A DNA stretch of 64,000 nt from NCBI RefSeq assembly GCF_000276665.1, contig NW_004955484.1:858090-922089 (forward strand), read 5' to 3'. Source of the stretch: Chinchilla lanigera (Eukaryota; Chordata; Mammalia; Rodentia; Chinchillidae). The notes under the pieces were generated by a model. It was not told the DNA's origin. It saw only the letters and a program-made list of their open reading frames with translations, and made no database searches. The position numbers and the translations under genes are program-made. Of this stretch, positions 33,846-45,169 are shown in pieces; position 1 is the first letter of the stretch, and each line of letters opens with the position of its first letter.

Positions 33846-34628
33846 GTTTACAGAAAACACAAATGAATAGTTAGTTGAGCTAAAGAAAACAATTCAAAAC
33901 ATTAATTCTAGTATAAAAACGAATTAGACTCCATGAAATGATACCAAAGAAAAATTCAAGACATTAAAAATGCTATTAAAGGTATGCACAGAAGAAGCAA
34001 CAATGTAAGAGCAAAGTTTCAGAACTAGAAGACAAGGCTGTTGTTAGTGACCAGTTATTGAGACACACCTTAAAAACAATAAGAGAACATAAAAAATGAA
34101 TCCAACACCTGCTAGATGATGCAAAAAAGACTAATCAAAGATTAACTGGGATTAGTGTAAAATCAGAAGACAGTACATAGCACAAAAAATCTGTTTACAG
34201 AAACACCAGAACACTTTACAAACACAGAAAAGAATAGATAAAGAAAATATGGTATATATACAACGTAGTATTATTCTACCATAAAGAAAAATAAAACAGG
34301 CATAGATCGTAGTCGAAATGGGGAAAACAGCAAAAGATGGAGGGAGAGGCCTGAGCATGGTGGTGCACACCTATAATCCCAGCACTTGAGAAGCTGACAT
34401 GGGAAGGTTGCCACAAGTTCAAGGCCAGCCTGGGTTACATAGTGAGTTCAAGTGCAGTCTGACCTGCAAAACAAGTCTCTGCCTCAAAAAAAAAAAAAAA
34501 AAAAATGAGATGCAGGGATGGGAGGGGAGAAGGTATGAAAAAAGAATGAATGTGCTATGACATGTACCAACTCCCCACAAGGAATGTAATTATTATGTAC
34601 TAGAAACGTATCAATAAAAAAATAAATC
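33846..34628 (+). mobile_element. internally deleted LINE-1: ORF1 joined to the 3' end
   Basis: 33850-34205 is ORF1 text parallel to 61.6-61.92 kb (TTAAAAACAATAAGAGAACA against TTAAAAACAACAACAGAACA). At about 34225 it switches to the ORF2 C-terminal text ATATATACAACGTAGTATTA with CCATAAAGAA. A B1 interrupts the 3' UTR at 34349-34505, and the tail ends near 34628 with ATCAATAAAAAAATAAA. The intervening 4 kb or so of ORF1 end and ORF2 is missing. Confidence 0.72.
34349..34505 (+). repeat. B1-type SINE
   Basis: GCCTGAGCATGGTGGTGCAC, ACCTATAATCCCAGCACTTG, AGTTCAAGGCCAGCCTGGGT, TGCCTC and an A tail of about 19. Flanks GATGGAGGGAGA and GATGCAGGGATG may be an imperfect target duplication. Confidence 0.95.
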
Positions 34629-35106
34629 CAAAAAGCACTTTCCTGATAGTCCCACAGTGTTAAGAAATAAACTAGTTCAAATACCAATATGAGGTGGTTA
34701 TACAGTTTCAAACATTAGGGTTAAACACTAGGGCAGAAGAAGAGTCACAGCAGCTGTAGAAGCACAGCCTTTGAGGGTTACCCTTCCCTTCCCTCCTCCT
34801 CTGCCTCAGAGATGGCCAGTTTTATTATTAATCCCAGTGATAAATCTTCCAATGTGCCTGGCACAGAGTAGCCAGGAAGTGTCCACTGAATGTACACAGC
34901 GATGCATGGAAGCTGTTTTTCATTTAGGTACATGTGAGTCTATGCATCACAATAGTTAAATATCACATGTGCATAGATCCATACAAAGACTTACCACATA
35001 TCCCAGGTTGACCTAGACAATACTAATTCAAATTTATTTGCCCGATATTTGCATCTGGTTTGTACCTTCTTTCATACCTAAAGGTATTACTATATGGGCT
35101 TTAACA
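34629..35106. other. unassigned sequence
   Basis: No recognised repeat or exon. Confidence 0.5.
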
Positions 35107-35118
35107 AAAGCACACTCT

Positions 35119-35292
35119 TGCCAGGCGTGGGGGAGCACGCCTGTAATCCCAGCATTCCAGAAGCTGAAGCAGGAGGATCGTTGTGAGTTTGAAGCTAGCC
35201 TGGGCTACAAAGTGAGCTCAAGACCAACCTGAACTGCATAGTGAGACCCTGTCTCAAAAGGACAAAAAAACAAAACAAACAAACAAAAAAAA
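35119..35292 (+). repeat. B1-type SINE
   Basis: TTGCCAGGCGTGGGGGAGCA, CGCCTGTAATCCCAGCATTC, GAAGCAGGAGGATCGTTGTG, CTACAAAGTGAGCTCAAGAC and TGAGACCCTGTCTCAAAA, then an A-rich tail. The internal duplication typical of B1 is clear: a GGGCTACAAAGTGAG block followed by a GAACTGCATAGTGAG block. Confidence 0.97.
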
Positions 35293-36490
35293 CCCACAGT
35301 CTTTATCAGCTCTCGAGCATGTATTTGTTTGGATTGCTACATATTATTGCAATGATTACATTATATGTTGTTCTTTAATTCTCCTTAGTCTGATTAATGT
35401 AAATGTATATTACAGGCATTTCTTAATTAACTGCAGTATGTTCTCAATAAATAACAATACTCAATATTACTACCTAATATTGAAATATACAATTATTGTA
35501 ATTATATCGATAATGTTAACCTTAAATAAAATATTATTTAAATATAGAAGCTATTTGATTTCAGTAAAAATTTAAGATGTTGACTCAAGTTATAAATAAA
35601 AATGAATTATGTACAATATTAAGACTGCATAATGAAACAAACCCCTCACTGACACCTTGTGTGTTGCAAGGAAATAGCACAACAGAATTGAGAAACTGGG
35701 CCAACACCAGGGACAACATGTACGTTATACTGTGCAAGGCCCACAGTAAGCCCCTGAGCAAGTTACCTGGCAGATCAGACCAGAACTAGAACTTCTTATT
35801 TAAACACTGTTCACATTAATTTGAAATGTAATTGCATAACCATACCAATACAATCCAAGAAATGTGGGTTTTTCTTACAAGGTGTAATCATTTTCTAATT
35901 ACCAATTAAGAACTCTCCACAGTTTATTAGAAAATTCTATCTTAGAATTGTTTGGTGAATCACAGTGTATGAACGAACCCAATTGCCTTCTGAGAGTCCT
36001 CAGGTGATGGAAATATAAGCATCAGAGTGTCCCTCGCACACCCACACTAAACTGGGTCTCCAGTACCAGAATGGCTATCAACACTGCACTAAGGGGAAAG
36101 GATGGGGAGCTGGACTTGGTGCTTACATTGTGCCTTTCACTGGACACTTCTTTACCTGGTGGATGGTGTAATGTCTAGTTGTCCGATCTGCCATCAAGGG
36201 GTCTCTTCCATGGGAAATTTGTTCACACTGGCAAATGTCTGTGCAGCTCTTGTCTGATTACTACGCTGTCACTGGGACTCTGACCTTATATTCTCCCCAG
36301 CATCCTTGGACAGCCTTTACATCATCAGGTGGAAGATGTAAATTTAACACACACCCACAAGAGAAATCAAATTCAATAATAATTACTATAGATCCTAAGC
36401 AAAAGAACACAATAAATGGGGAGTCATTCCCCTGGGTTGGGTGAGATAGGAAGGAAGAGCCAGTGATGGGGAGGGAGCACTACGCTTTAT
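35293..36490. other. unassigned sequence
   Basis: The left half is very AT-rich (35340-35580). The right half has short frames at 35577-35789 and 36235-36444 without recognisable domains. Confidence 0.5.
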
Positions 36491-36880
36491 ATCTAGATGG
36501 CTCTCCCAGGTGAGGCTTTTGGGAGTGACTGGATCATGGGTATATGGTATTGGATCAGTCCACTGATTGGTTTAGCGTGACTCCTGGGTGTGAATGATGG
36601 ATTTACTGAGGAGGGGGAACCCACCCTGGGTGTGGGTGGCATCAGTCAATAGGCTTGTAGCCTGGAGGGAATAAAATGAGGAAAAAGGAGGAAGTCCCAG
36701 GGCTTCCTGCCTGCAATGCCATGAACTGTTTCTCCTCTACCATGCCGCCCTGCCTTAGAGCCAGCCTATTATGTACTGAAACCTCTACAAGCTGTGAGGT
36801 AAAATAATCCCTTCCTCCTTTAACTTGTGAGTGGGTGGTGTTTTGTTGCAGGAATGAAGAAACTATGACTAGCTACTTAT
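36491..36880 (+). repeat. MaLR-type LTR (MT/ORR1-like)
   Basis: GGCTTTTGGGAGTGACTGGA, ATCAGTCCACTGATTGG, GGTGGCATCAGTCAATAGGC, a CCATGAACTG word, GAAACCTCTACAAGCTGTGA followed by GGTAAAATAATCCCTTCCTC, and an end at GAAACTATGACTAG. This order is the MaLR LTR layout. The polyadenylation signal is changed to AAATAATC. Confidence 0.83.
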
Positions 36881-37506
36881 ATGGCGAGGGTCATTTTAGG
36901 TACAAGGGTAAATGCCTTATGATCCACTAGAAGGAAGCTACAGAAAAGCAGGGAGTCTAGCCCACCGGCGGGACAGAGGCTTCTAAGTTCTTGTCTCTAG
37001 CCGCCAGCTTGAGCCATTTTGGTTGAGGTGCAGAACTAGAAATCATGTCAAGTGACTAAACCCTGTTTCTGGTATATAAAAATTACACTTGAATGTATAA
37101 TGGATGCAGAGGCAACATAAAACTGAAAACTCAGTAGATCTTGGTCCTAATCAGTACTGTGAATCCAAAACTCACACCCCCATGCTTCATCTCTTTTCAT
37201 CTCTTCTATTTTACTTAACCCAAATTCTAGAAGAAAATGGTACTGATCTCAGTGGTTCTGAACAGTGACTTTGTTGCAATTGCCACTGAAAGACCGACTT
37301 TTGTAATTCCTCTTATCCAAAATGAACCACTTGCACAATGAACTTTAAAGTTGAGCTTAAAATTTGGGGGGCAGCCACTTAAAATAGCTGCCTACGTTTA
37401 CATAACACGTGGGCATTGCACAAGCACACAAACACCCAGGCTCTATCTCTTGTTCCTACTGCTATCCCTCTTAAACTGTCTGGACCCATTTCCTCATGAT
37501 CAAAAT
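36881..37506. other. unassigned sequence
   Basis: No recognised repeat or exon. Confidence 0.5.
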
Positions 37507-38058
37507 GTGAGTAATTACACTAGAACAACGTAGCATGCAAAGTTAAAAGTCCAAATAAGAACTAAAATGTGTAATAGATATTGAAAAATAGGAAGAAGAT
37601 GTTCAAACGGGGAGGGGAGGGGAGGGGAAAGGAAGGAAGGGAAAAGAAAAAAATGAGAAAAGAAGGATAAAATGGAACCAAAGCTTTTGTAAATAAGGAG
37701 GGGAAGAGAGGTTGAAGAGAGAAGAGGGCAATGGAGAAAAAATAAGAATCAAGATATACTGAACAACCACTTTGAAGATAAAAATATGCAATATAACAAC
37801 CATTGTTAATTTCCTGTCATCTTGTTTTGAAATTCTGTATCGTTTTTACTGATTTTTTTCTTATTTTTTATTCTCTTTAAAATAAAAAAAAATCAATATA
37901 TATCATGTACAGGTACAAATTCCCTATGATGAACATGATCATTATGTATATCTAAATTGTACAAATAAACTTAATTAATTTTTTAACATTGAAATAATTA
38001 CCCTAGAACAATATATCACCCAAGGCTAAAAGGTAAACAAATGAAATAAAATGTGTAA
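37507..38058 (+). mobile_element. LINE-1 3' UTR flanked by long direct repeats
   Basis: 37575-37988 holds a G/A-rich tract, CACTTTGAAGATAAAAATAT, ATAACAACCATTGTTAATTT, TTGAAATTCTGTATCG and the A-rich end, i.e. the common LINE-1 3' UTR. Flanks 37507-37574 and 37989-38058 are about three-quarters identical to each other by eye (CTAGAACAA, TTAAAAG or CTAAAAGG, and an exactly shared TAAAATGTGTAA). A very long target duplication or a local duplication explains this. Confidence 0.72.
37608..37650. repeat. (GGGGA)n purine tract
   Basis: GGGGA units then GGAA-rich sequence, within the LINE-1 3' UTR. Similar G/A tracts occur in the other LINE-1 3' UTR copies (16.68 and 33.55 kb). Confidence 0.85.
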
Positions 38059-38879
38059 GTGCCATATAGAGTGAGTCCCTCTGTGCACATGTAATTAAAT
38101 ACTTTAAGGTATTTCTGAGCAGAATTATCTTGGGATGGTGTAGGTCCTCTCTCTAGAACACCCAGTGGAACTGATGAATACTGGTTGTTAACTTTCTATA
38201 CAAGATCCAGTTCCAGATGCGAAAGGTAGCACAAATATTGTGCCTCATAATTTATGAAGAGGAAGTTCAAGCTTAATGAGAAGCTGCCTCCCCCAACATC
38301 TGTACAGCATAAATCTCATATCCACCCTGCTGAAATTCCCTATATTGTGCTTATGCCCCATGAAGAGAAATGTTAGTTCCAAAAAAAAGTATTTTGAAGC
38401 AAAGTTTACATACACAAATCAATTAAAAGCACCTGTATTCTTCAATATCAAAACATGCTTTATGCCTTGTAATGTAGAATGTATTCTGGGACTGATGTGT
38501 TCTAGTTTGCATTATTCCACAAATATTTAATGTAATTGCTTATGTAGTTGGGGCTTACAGTTGCCATCTTATTCATTTTCAATTTTTTCACATTTGTGCT
38601 CCTTTCTATTCTTTTAGTATCTTATTTTCAATTAATTAAGCTATTTTATTACTCCATTATTCTATTTCTATTCACAGAAAATATTCTGCAACTATTTTAA
38701 GCAGTTATTGCTGGACATTTAAGCACTGATACTTTCCTTAGTATGGTGTGATATAAATTAGTACTTTTGTTAGTATTTTAGAACATTTTAATTTCCTTTA
38801 TGCTGCTTCTATTACTTTTGTCATGTCATTCAGAACTTAAAATCTATTAGATATGAAATTTATTTTTGTGTTGACAATA
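38059..38879. other. unassigned AT-rich sequence
   Basis: No recognised repeat or exon. An 84-codon frame at 38276-38530 shows no domain. Confidence 0.45.
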
Positions 38880-39074
38880 TCTTTTTATATTTACCCACAA
38901 GTTTATGCTTTATGGCATTGTTTATCCATTGCTAGATCGCCACCTTCCCGTCTGGGATTATATTCCTTCTGTCTGTAGAATTTCCTTTATTAATTTTATT
39001 TTCAAAAAATATTCTAAGTTTCTGGTAGCAAATATCCATAGTGCTCATTTGTCTGAAATAATCTTATTTTGCGT

Positions 39075-39191
39075 ATTTTTTGTTTTGTTTTGTTTGAGGC
39101 AGGGTCTTGCCATGTAGTCCAAGCTGGTCTCATACTCGAGGTTTAGCCTCCCAAGTGCTGGGATTACAAGTATGGGCCACCACACTCTGCC
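39075..39191 (-). repeat. B1-type SINE, reverse
   Basis: TTGAGGCAGGGTCTTGCCAT, TAGCCTCCCAAGTGCTGGGA, TTACAAGTATGGGCCACCAC. A segment is missing between the ACTCGAGG and TAGCCTCCC words. Confidence 0.93.
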
Positions 39192-39368
39192 ACCTTTATT
39201 TTTAAGGAAACTTTCACTAGGATCTATTAGTTCTGTGTTGGTAGTTGTTTTCATTACCACTTTACTGTTATTATTCTATTGTCTTTTGGTGTCATCACTT
39301 CTGTTGGGATGTTAGCTGTAGGTCATATCATTGTCCCACTAAAAGTGAAAGTATTCATCGATTAATTC

Positions 39369-39464
39369 ATGGGCCAGGGATATAGCTTAACAGCACAAGC
39401 ACCTGCCTGGCAAGAACCAGGTCCTGAGTTCAATTCTTGGTACCAAAATAAATAAATAAATAAT
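39369..39464 (+). repeat. ID-type SINE
   Basis: GGGCCAGGGATATAGCTTAA, GCACCTGCCTGGCAAGAACC, GAGTTCAATTCTTGGTACC and a tail of AATA repeats. Confidence 0.93.
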
Positions 39465-40204
39465 GGTCATCCATGAATTCTCATTATGACTTTTTCTACA
39501 GCTGTTTATTTTAAATTGGACTTTGGGTTTCTGCAATGTTACTAGTATGTGTCAGTGTGCAGCTTTGTTCTAATTTTATCTGGCTTAGAATTTACTAAGT
39601 TTCTGGAAATTGTGGTTTGATGTTTTGAAAATTAACATTCTTTATGTTTTCAAATATCATTTCTGGCCCCTTTTTCATACTACCCCTTCAGAATTCCACT
39701 ATTTACATGTTAGACCTTTTGGACACAGCTCACATCTCCTTACACTTTGTGCTCAGTTTTTACTATTATTGTTGTTGATATTAGTCTTCTTTTTTGTGAT
39801 TCAGAATGGTATGTTATTTCATCCTATCTTCTAGATTTTTATTTCTATATTTTTGTGCTGCTTTCATATTTTATATTCCTGCATTTTGTGTTTGTTCCTT
39901 TCCGTTTTTATTTCTATATTTTTGTCTCCAGTCTGATATTAAGATTCTTTAAAAAAGATTCTCCACTGAATACTTAATTTGCAGTGTTATAGTTTTCAGT
40001 TTTATATGTTTAATTTTTTCATCAATTTTATTTCTCAGTTGGCATAGTCCATTTTCTCATCTGTTTGTCCACTATTCACTCTTTTTTTCTTGAACATAAT
40101 TTTAATAGCTATTTTTAAAGTATATGGCAGGCTGACTCCAAATCTGGATCATTTCTAAGTCTGAAGTTCTCAACATTCTCTCTTCATAGCTGGTCATTTT
40201 GTTG

Positions 40205-40342
40205 CTGTGGTTTTGGTGATGGTAGTGGTTGAAACAGGTCTGAAATTTGCCCAAGATGGTCTTGAATTTGTGGGCTCAAACAGTGCTCTCACTTTAGCCT
40301 ACTGAGCACATGGACTAAATATATACACCATTATGCCCACCT
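40205..40342 (-). repeat. diverged B1-like SINE, reverse
   Basis: GCCCAAGATGGTCTTGAATT, TGTGGGCTCAAACAGTGCTC and ACACCATTATGCCCACC retain the B1 order with many changes. Confidence 0.55.
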
Positions 40343-40480
40343 TAATAGGACATGTTTTGGTTGCTTCTTTCTATATATGGGTTTTTCATTGTACATCAAA
40401 TATTACTTATAAAACAACCACTCATTGGACAGACATTACGTTACCTCCCAATAGAGAGAGAGTCCCATTTCTTGATAAGT

Positions 40481-41559
40481 AACTGATTGTCTTCAAGCAA
40501 TTATAAGTTGCTCTGGGTTACAGTTTGAGTAAGATTTGTAGTTCTAAGGCATGCATTTCCAAAGTTGTACATTATAACCTGATGAGTCTCTGTGTCCTCA
40601 CTCCCAATAAACTGTTGGAGCTCTCTCTCTCTCTGGTAATAGTAATTTCTAATCTCCATAGCCCCATCCTAGTAGTTTCAAAATCTTGCTAGAAAGACCA
40701 GCTTTGTGTTTTCTCCTGGGTAGATATTTTTTTCCCCTCGGTACCTCACGACCATGGGACATGTCACTTTACTTCTCAAAATATGTCCACCGGGACTGTC
40801 AACCTTTACCACACATCAGGGCCAGTGATAAATTTCCATGAAAAAATAACTTGCTATATCCATTGTTATGCCAACCTGCAGTCAGTCTTTTCCCCAAGAC
40901 AGGCTTTCTGTCTGTACAGGCTCCCAGTTCATATCCCAAAAGTAAACGAATTTCATAGATATAAACTCTGGCGAGTTCTCTCTTCTCTGGAATTTTGGTT
41001 CATTTAATTTGTGTTGTCATTATTCCTCTGTAGTATTTTCAGAGTTCCTTTTATTTTACTAGGCGTTTCTATTTCACAGTGGGCACACCTGCCTGCTGCT
41101 GTGGCCCAGTGCATTATACTAGAAGTGAAGGTCACACTGACCTCCTTCTAATTCTAGTCCAGTTTATCTTACATGTGTTCTTTAAGTCAATTTTTAAACT
41201 AAAGCTTGTTTTCTTTTAATGTGGGACTGCAATTTTCTAATGAATGATTTATTTAACCTCATATCCTAATTGACAGTATTTCAGAAATTTTTCATTATTT
41301 TAGCAGGTCATGCACTAAAAAGAAATTGATATCAGAGTTATTTCATTTTTCTTATACTTTATAGAAAGACCACTCAAGGGATCATTTACACAGTTTTTTT
41401 GGACATTGTCTCAGGTAAAATATTAATCATAGAATTACCTTAAAGTTATGATACTTTTCTATCAAAATTAAAATAAAATTGAACATAATCATTTAATCAT
41501 CACTAAAAGCTGTGTGGTAATTACCATCCATGAACCTGGTAAAGAAATCTAAATACAAA
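40481..41559. other. unassigned sequence
   Basis: No recognised repeat or exon apart from a short TC run at 40620-40636. Confidence 0.45.
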
Positions 41560-41681
41560 CTGGGCATGGTGGCTCACACCTGTAATCCCAGCACTCGGGA
41601 AGATCACTGTGAGTTCAGGGCAAGCCTGGACTACATAGAGAGCTCAAGGCCAGCCTGAACTACACAGAGAGACCCTGTCTC

Positions 41682-41694
<13 letters not shown>
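41560..41694 (+). repeat. B1-type SINE
   Basis: TGGGCATGGTGGCTCACACC, TGTAATCCCAGCACTCGG, AGTTCAGGGCAAGCCTGGAC, GGCCAGCCTGAACTACACAG and GAGACCCTGTCTC. Part between CACTCGG and GAAGATCAC is missing. The A tail has expanded into a GAAA microsatellite. Flanks AAATACAA and AAATACAG are a possible imperfect target duplication. Confidence 0.95.
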
Positions 41695-41757
<63 letters not shown>

Positions 41758-41775
41758 GAAAGAAAGAAAGAAAAA
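41682..41775. repeat. (GAAA)n microsatellite from a B1 tail
   Basis: About 20 GAAA or GAAAA units with one GATG interruption near 41754-41757. Confidence 0.97.
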
Positions 41776-42774
41776 TACAGAGAGATAAAGTAAATTGCCC
41801 AAGTACAGAATTACCTGGTAAAAAAAGATTTTAAAAATAAATAAACCCAATTTTGATGATTATTAATTTCAGAGGACTGGCTTCTATATATCTATAAACA
41901 TTCCTTTCAAAAATTAATGATGCTGTCCTTCCAGTGTGGGTAAGTAGTGACTTTTGATCCACTCACATTAAATTCCAAGGCTCTAAGGATGGTGAACATA
42001 GGAAAAGATAAGGAGAAGTGCAGACTTGTTCTCTATTATAAGTGAGGTGAGTAAAACCCTGAAACAAGATCATTCACGACATTAAAGCACACCTGCCAGT
42101 TGAGGACAATTAAACATTTGCTAACTCGTAAAACTGCTTATGAAGATAATCCCCTCTTGAACATGAGGAGTATATTTGAGGAGCCCACGGACAAGTCACT
42201 ATCAGATGCCAGTGGACATGTACACAAAAGGGACCTTAAATAGCTGAAGACACACAGGTAACCATGGGCACTACTCAAACAGCCTTGTGTGCTCTTTCCA
42301 GTACAATTATTTGTTTAATAAGATAAAATAAATTTCAGGTCATGATAAAAAGAATTATATTCTTCACTTTGTATTATCTAGGAAATTCCTTGTGGAAATA
42401 GCACACAAGAAAAACAGATAGTACTGGTTCTCATTCCAACTTTGTCAGTAGTTAACTTTGTGGATGTTACTAAGTATAGATTTTACTCTGAGTCTCCATT
42501 TACTTGTTTGTAAAGAAAAATAAAGAGAATAATGTGCCTATTTCTTATTTACCATGTGAAATGCAAATGAGTCAATATGAAACTTGTAAGCTGTATATCA
42601 CTTCACATAAATACCATATGAGAAACTAGTTATTTTCATAGATTTTTAGACCTGTCCAAAACAATGTCACTTTTATTTGTATAGTGGCTTTCCTCATCTA
42701 TACACAAATGGAACTGAATTGAATGGAATACCAAGGTTCTCAATAGGGCTGATAAACCCTTGCCAATTCCTCTG
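41776..42774. other. unassigned sequence
   Basis: No recognised repeat or exon. Confidence 0.5.
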
Positions 42775-43125
42775 TGTGACAGACTGAATGTGTCCCCTCC
42801 AAAATTCATATGTTGACATCATAACATCCAATGTGTTGGTATTAGAAGGTGGGGCCTCTGGGAAGCAATTAGGTCATAAAATCCCAGAACTCTCATGAAT
42901 AGGAATAGTGAAATCATCAAGACCTCAGAGAGCTGTCCCACCCTCTTTCTACCACATGAGAGTACAATGAGAAGTCAGTAATCTGTAACCCAGAGGCTAC
43001 CACTCACCAGAGCCCAAGTATGCTGCCACCCTGATCATGGACTTCCAGCCTCTGGAACTAAAAATAATATTTTTTTTATCAGCTTCCTGGCCTATGGTAT
43101 TGTTATAGCAGATTAAGGCATACTT
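42775..43125 (+). repeat. MLT1-type LTR (ERVL-MaLR)
   Basis: GACTGAATGTGTCCCCTCCA, AAAATTCATATGTTGACATC, GTGTTGGTATTAGAAGGTGG, GGCCTCTGGGAAGCAATTAG, GACTTCCAGCCTCTGGAACT, CAGCTTCCTGGCCTATGGTA and TTGTTATAGCAG follow the MLT1 consensus closely. The AATAAA signal region is decayed (AAAAATAATA). Solitary LTR, opposite in orientation to the one at 2700. Confidence 0.9.
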
Positions 43126-43337
43126 TCATTACCAAACAGAGTTTTCACGACTGGCAGTAAATTTAAGTATTGTACTAATGGCAAAATAAACAAAAATAAC
43201 TTGTTCTCAGATGATGCAGGTGCAACTATGTATCTTTTTATATGAAGGTTGAAATGACTGCTTCATTGATGTCATCTACTGAAACTAAAATACTGTTAGA
43301 AACCACAAATTAGTCTTTGTTGGAATAACTAAAAGGA

Positions 43338-43430
43338 CAAGAACTGGCATTGTAGCTCAGTAGTACAGTGCCTGCTAGCATGCAAGAGGCCCTGGCTTCA
43401 ATCTCCAGCACCACCAATAACCAAAAGGGC
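43338..43430 (+). repeat. ID-like SINE, diverged
   Basis: CTGGCATTGTAGCTCAGTAG, AGTGCCTGCTAGCATGCAAG, GCCCTGGCTTCAATCTCCAG and CACCACCAATAACC. The CCAGCACC end differs from the GGTACCAG end of the other IDs here and is closer to the general rodent ID form, so this may be another subfamily. Confidence 0.8.
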
Positions 43431-45012
43431 ATAAAAATATTGAGAATAGAGAAGATAGGTGAAGTCATTTGCAGCTAAAAATGAGTGCATGTCCATACAA
43501 GCTGGTGGAGACTAAAGAAGAGTCAACAAAAGTGACACCTTGCAAAGATATGATAGCATGAAAGAGCTGGGACAGATTAGAAGTGATGTGGTTTTACTTT
43601 AGGATTCTGCTAACAATCAGCATGATTTACTTTAGGATGGAGTTTGAACCATAAAAATGCACTACATTTTCTCCTTCTAGGAGAATTCTTGGTATTTTAC
43701 AGAAAATTTTGCCTGTTCAGTTATATGCTAGGTAGTCTGTCTTCAGAGCCTCAGATATATCCAGAAGTAAGGTACTTGTTTTCTTCAATAAAATAGTTTT
43801 GATATTACACAAGAAGACAAAAAGTAAAGTCATGTGGATCTACACAAATTTGTGTTTGTAAAGCATAGACTTTTTTTGGTACTGGGAATCAAACTCAGGA
43901 CCTTGCACTTGCCAGGCTGGTACTGTGTCAATGAGCTATATTCGTGGCCCAGAGTGTTTGCAAAGATAAAGCAATAACCATATATGAGGTGGACTTCGAG
44001 CTATTATCAGAATTTTTTCCTCCTTTTCCTTCTCCTTCTCCAATCCTTAGAAATTGGAATTAACCATTTGTTTTTACTTTGAGATGAGAGTATATAACTT
44101 CTGAGTGGAAGAATTTAACTACTGCTGCTCAACTCTCCAACAGCCTTCCCTTTCTGCCAAACAAAGACATCAGGGAGGACAGCCACCCTGAATCTCCCCA
44201 AACTTGCAATGGCCTGTGCATGAATAAAAAAATAAATGCTTGCTCTTTAAGCCACCAAAATTTGGGGACTTCCCAACATTTGATTGACTCTCAAGGGTCA
44301 GCAATCAAAACCCTTAAAAATCTAAATCTTAGTGCGGTACCACTTGAAGAATAAGTAGGAAAGAAAATTATATTACAGGCTGGAAATATGACAAGCCACA
44401 ATATGACTAGGAAAGTAGTTGGTAAGCAATCATGTTTGATAACCTTTGAGACTGCTCATGGACCTCATCTCTAGGGGAAATGATTGAAAAATGGAATGTT
44501 GATAGCATGAGCCAGTAATTATTGGATGGATTTGACAACATACTTCAAGGGGGATCAGTTCTGAAAAGGATTTTCATTTGCAAACAGTTATTTTAAAAGT
44601 CAAAGAATTCTAGGATCTTCAAAGTCAGAAAAGACAAAATCAATTTAAATCCAGCTAGAGAAAGATTAAAGTGAAAAGAATTTGGGTTTTTTCCTCATTT
44701 CTATCATGGTTTTTCCCACATCTGCCCAACAGCCACATTTGATACTCACATTTGGCTTCCAGATCACCAATTTTCCCTCTCCTTCACTGACCACTCATTT
44801 CAGTATCCCTCATTGTTCTCCCTTATCTCTCAGACTTCTGACATTGTGAGGTTATCAGGCTTTGCCCAAGGACATATTTTGTATTTATTTGTCTCTAGGC
44901 TTTCATATATAAAGCAGTCTATGTGCCAATATACTCACTCCTTGGAGATCAGATGGCTTTCATACTATATGCATGCTGATAATTCCCAACTTCTACCCAA
45001 AATCATCACTGT
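43431..45012. other. unassigned sequence with one ID
   Basis: Apart from the ID at 43871-43953, no feature is recognised. 44.7-45.0 kb may be the start of the L2-like stretch. Confidence 0.4.
43871..43953 (-). repeat. ID-type SINE, reverse
   Basis: TTTTTTTGGTACTGGGAATC, AAACTCAGGACCTTGCACTT, GCCAGGCTGGTACTGTG and GAGCTATATTCGTGGCCC. A single T run of 7 is the remaining tail. Confidence 0.92.
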
Positions 45013-45013
45013 C

Positions 45014-45132
45014 TAGCTAGGCATGTTGATGTATACCTAAAGTCCCAGCTACTAGGGAGACTGAGGCAAAAGAATCCCTTGCGACCAAAAGTTCAAACTA
45101 GTGAGATTCCATCTTTAAAAATAAATAAATAA
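45014..45132 (+). repeat. B1-like SINE, diverged
   Basis: AGCTAGGCATGTTGATGTAT, CCCAGCTACTAGGGAGACTG, AGGCAAAAGAATCCCTTGCG, then GTGAGATTCCATCTTTAAAA and an AAATA-rich tail. The CCCAGCTAC variant and the short 3' part set it apart from the other B1s. Confidence 0.7.
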
Positions 45133-45169
45133 GTTCTAACTTTCTACGTGACACTTTGACAGATTACAA

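Larger units (their letters stand above)
38880..40480 (-). mobile_element. old L1M-type sequence, reverse, with SINE insertions
   Basis: T-rich text such as TCTATTGTCTTTTGGTGTCA, GGGATGTTAGCTGTAGGTCA, GGGTTTCTGCAATG, TCACATCTCCTTACACTTTG and TATATGGGTTTTTCATTGTA matches a common old reverse-oriented repeat that I associate with L1M. A similar stretch is at 54.05-54.85 kb. Interrupted by a B1 (39075), an ID (39369) and an older B1-like element (40205). Confidence 0.5.
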
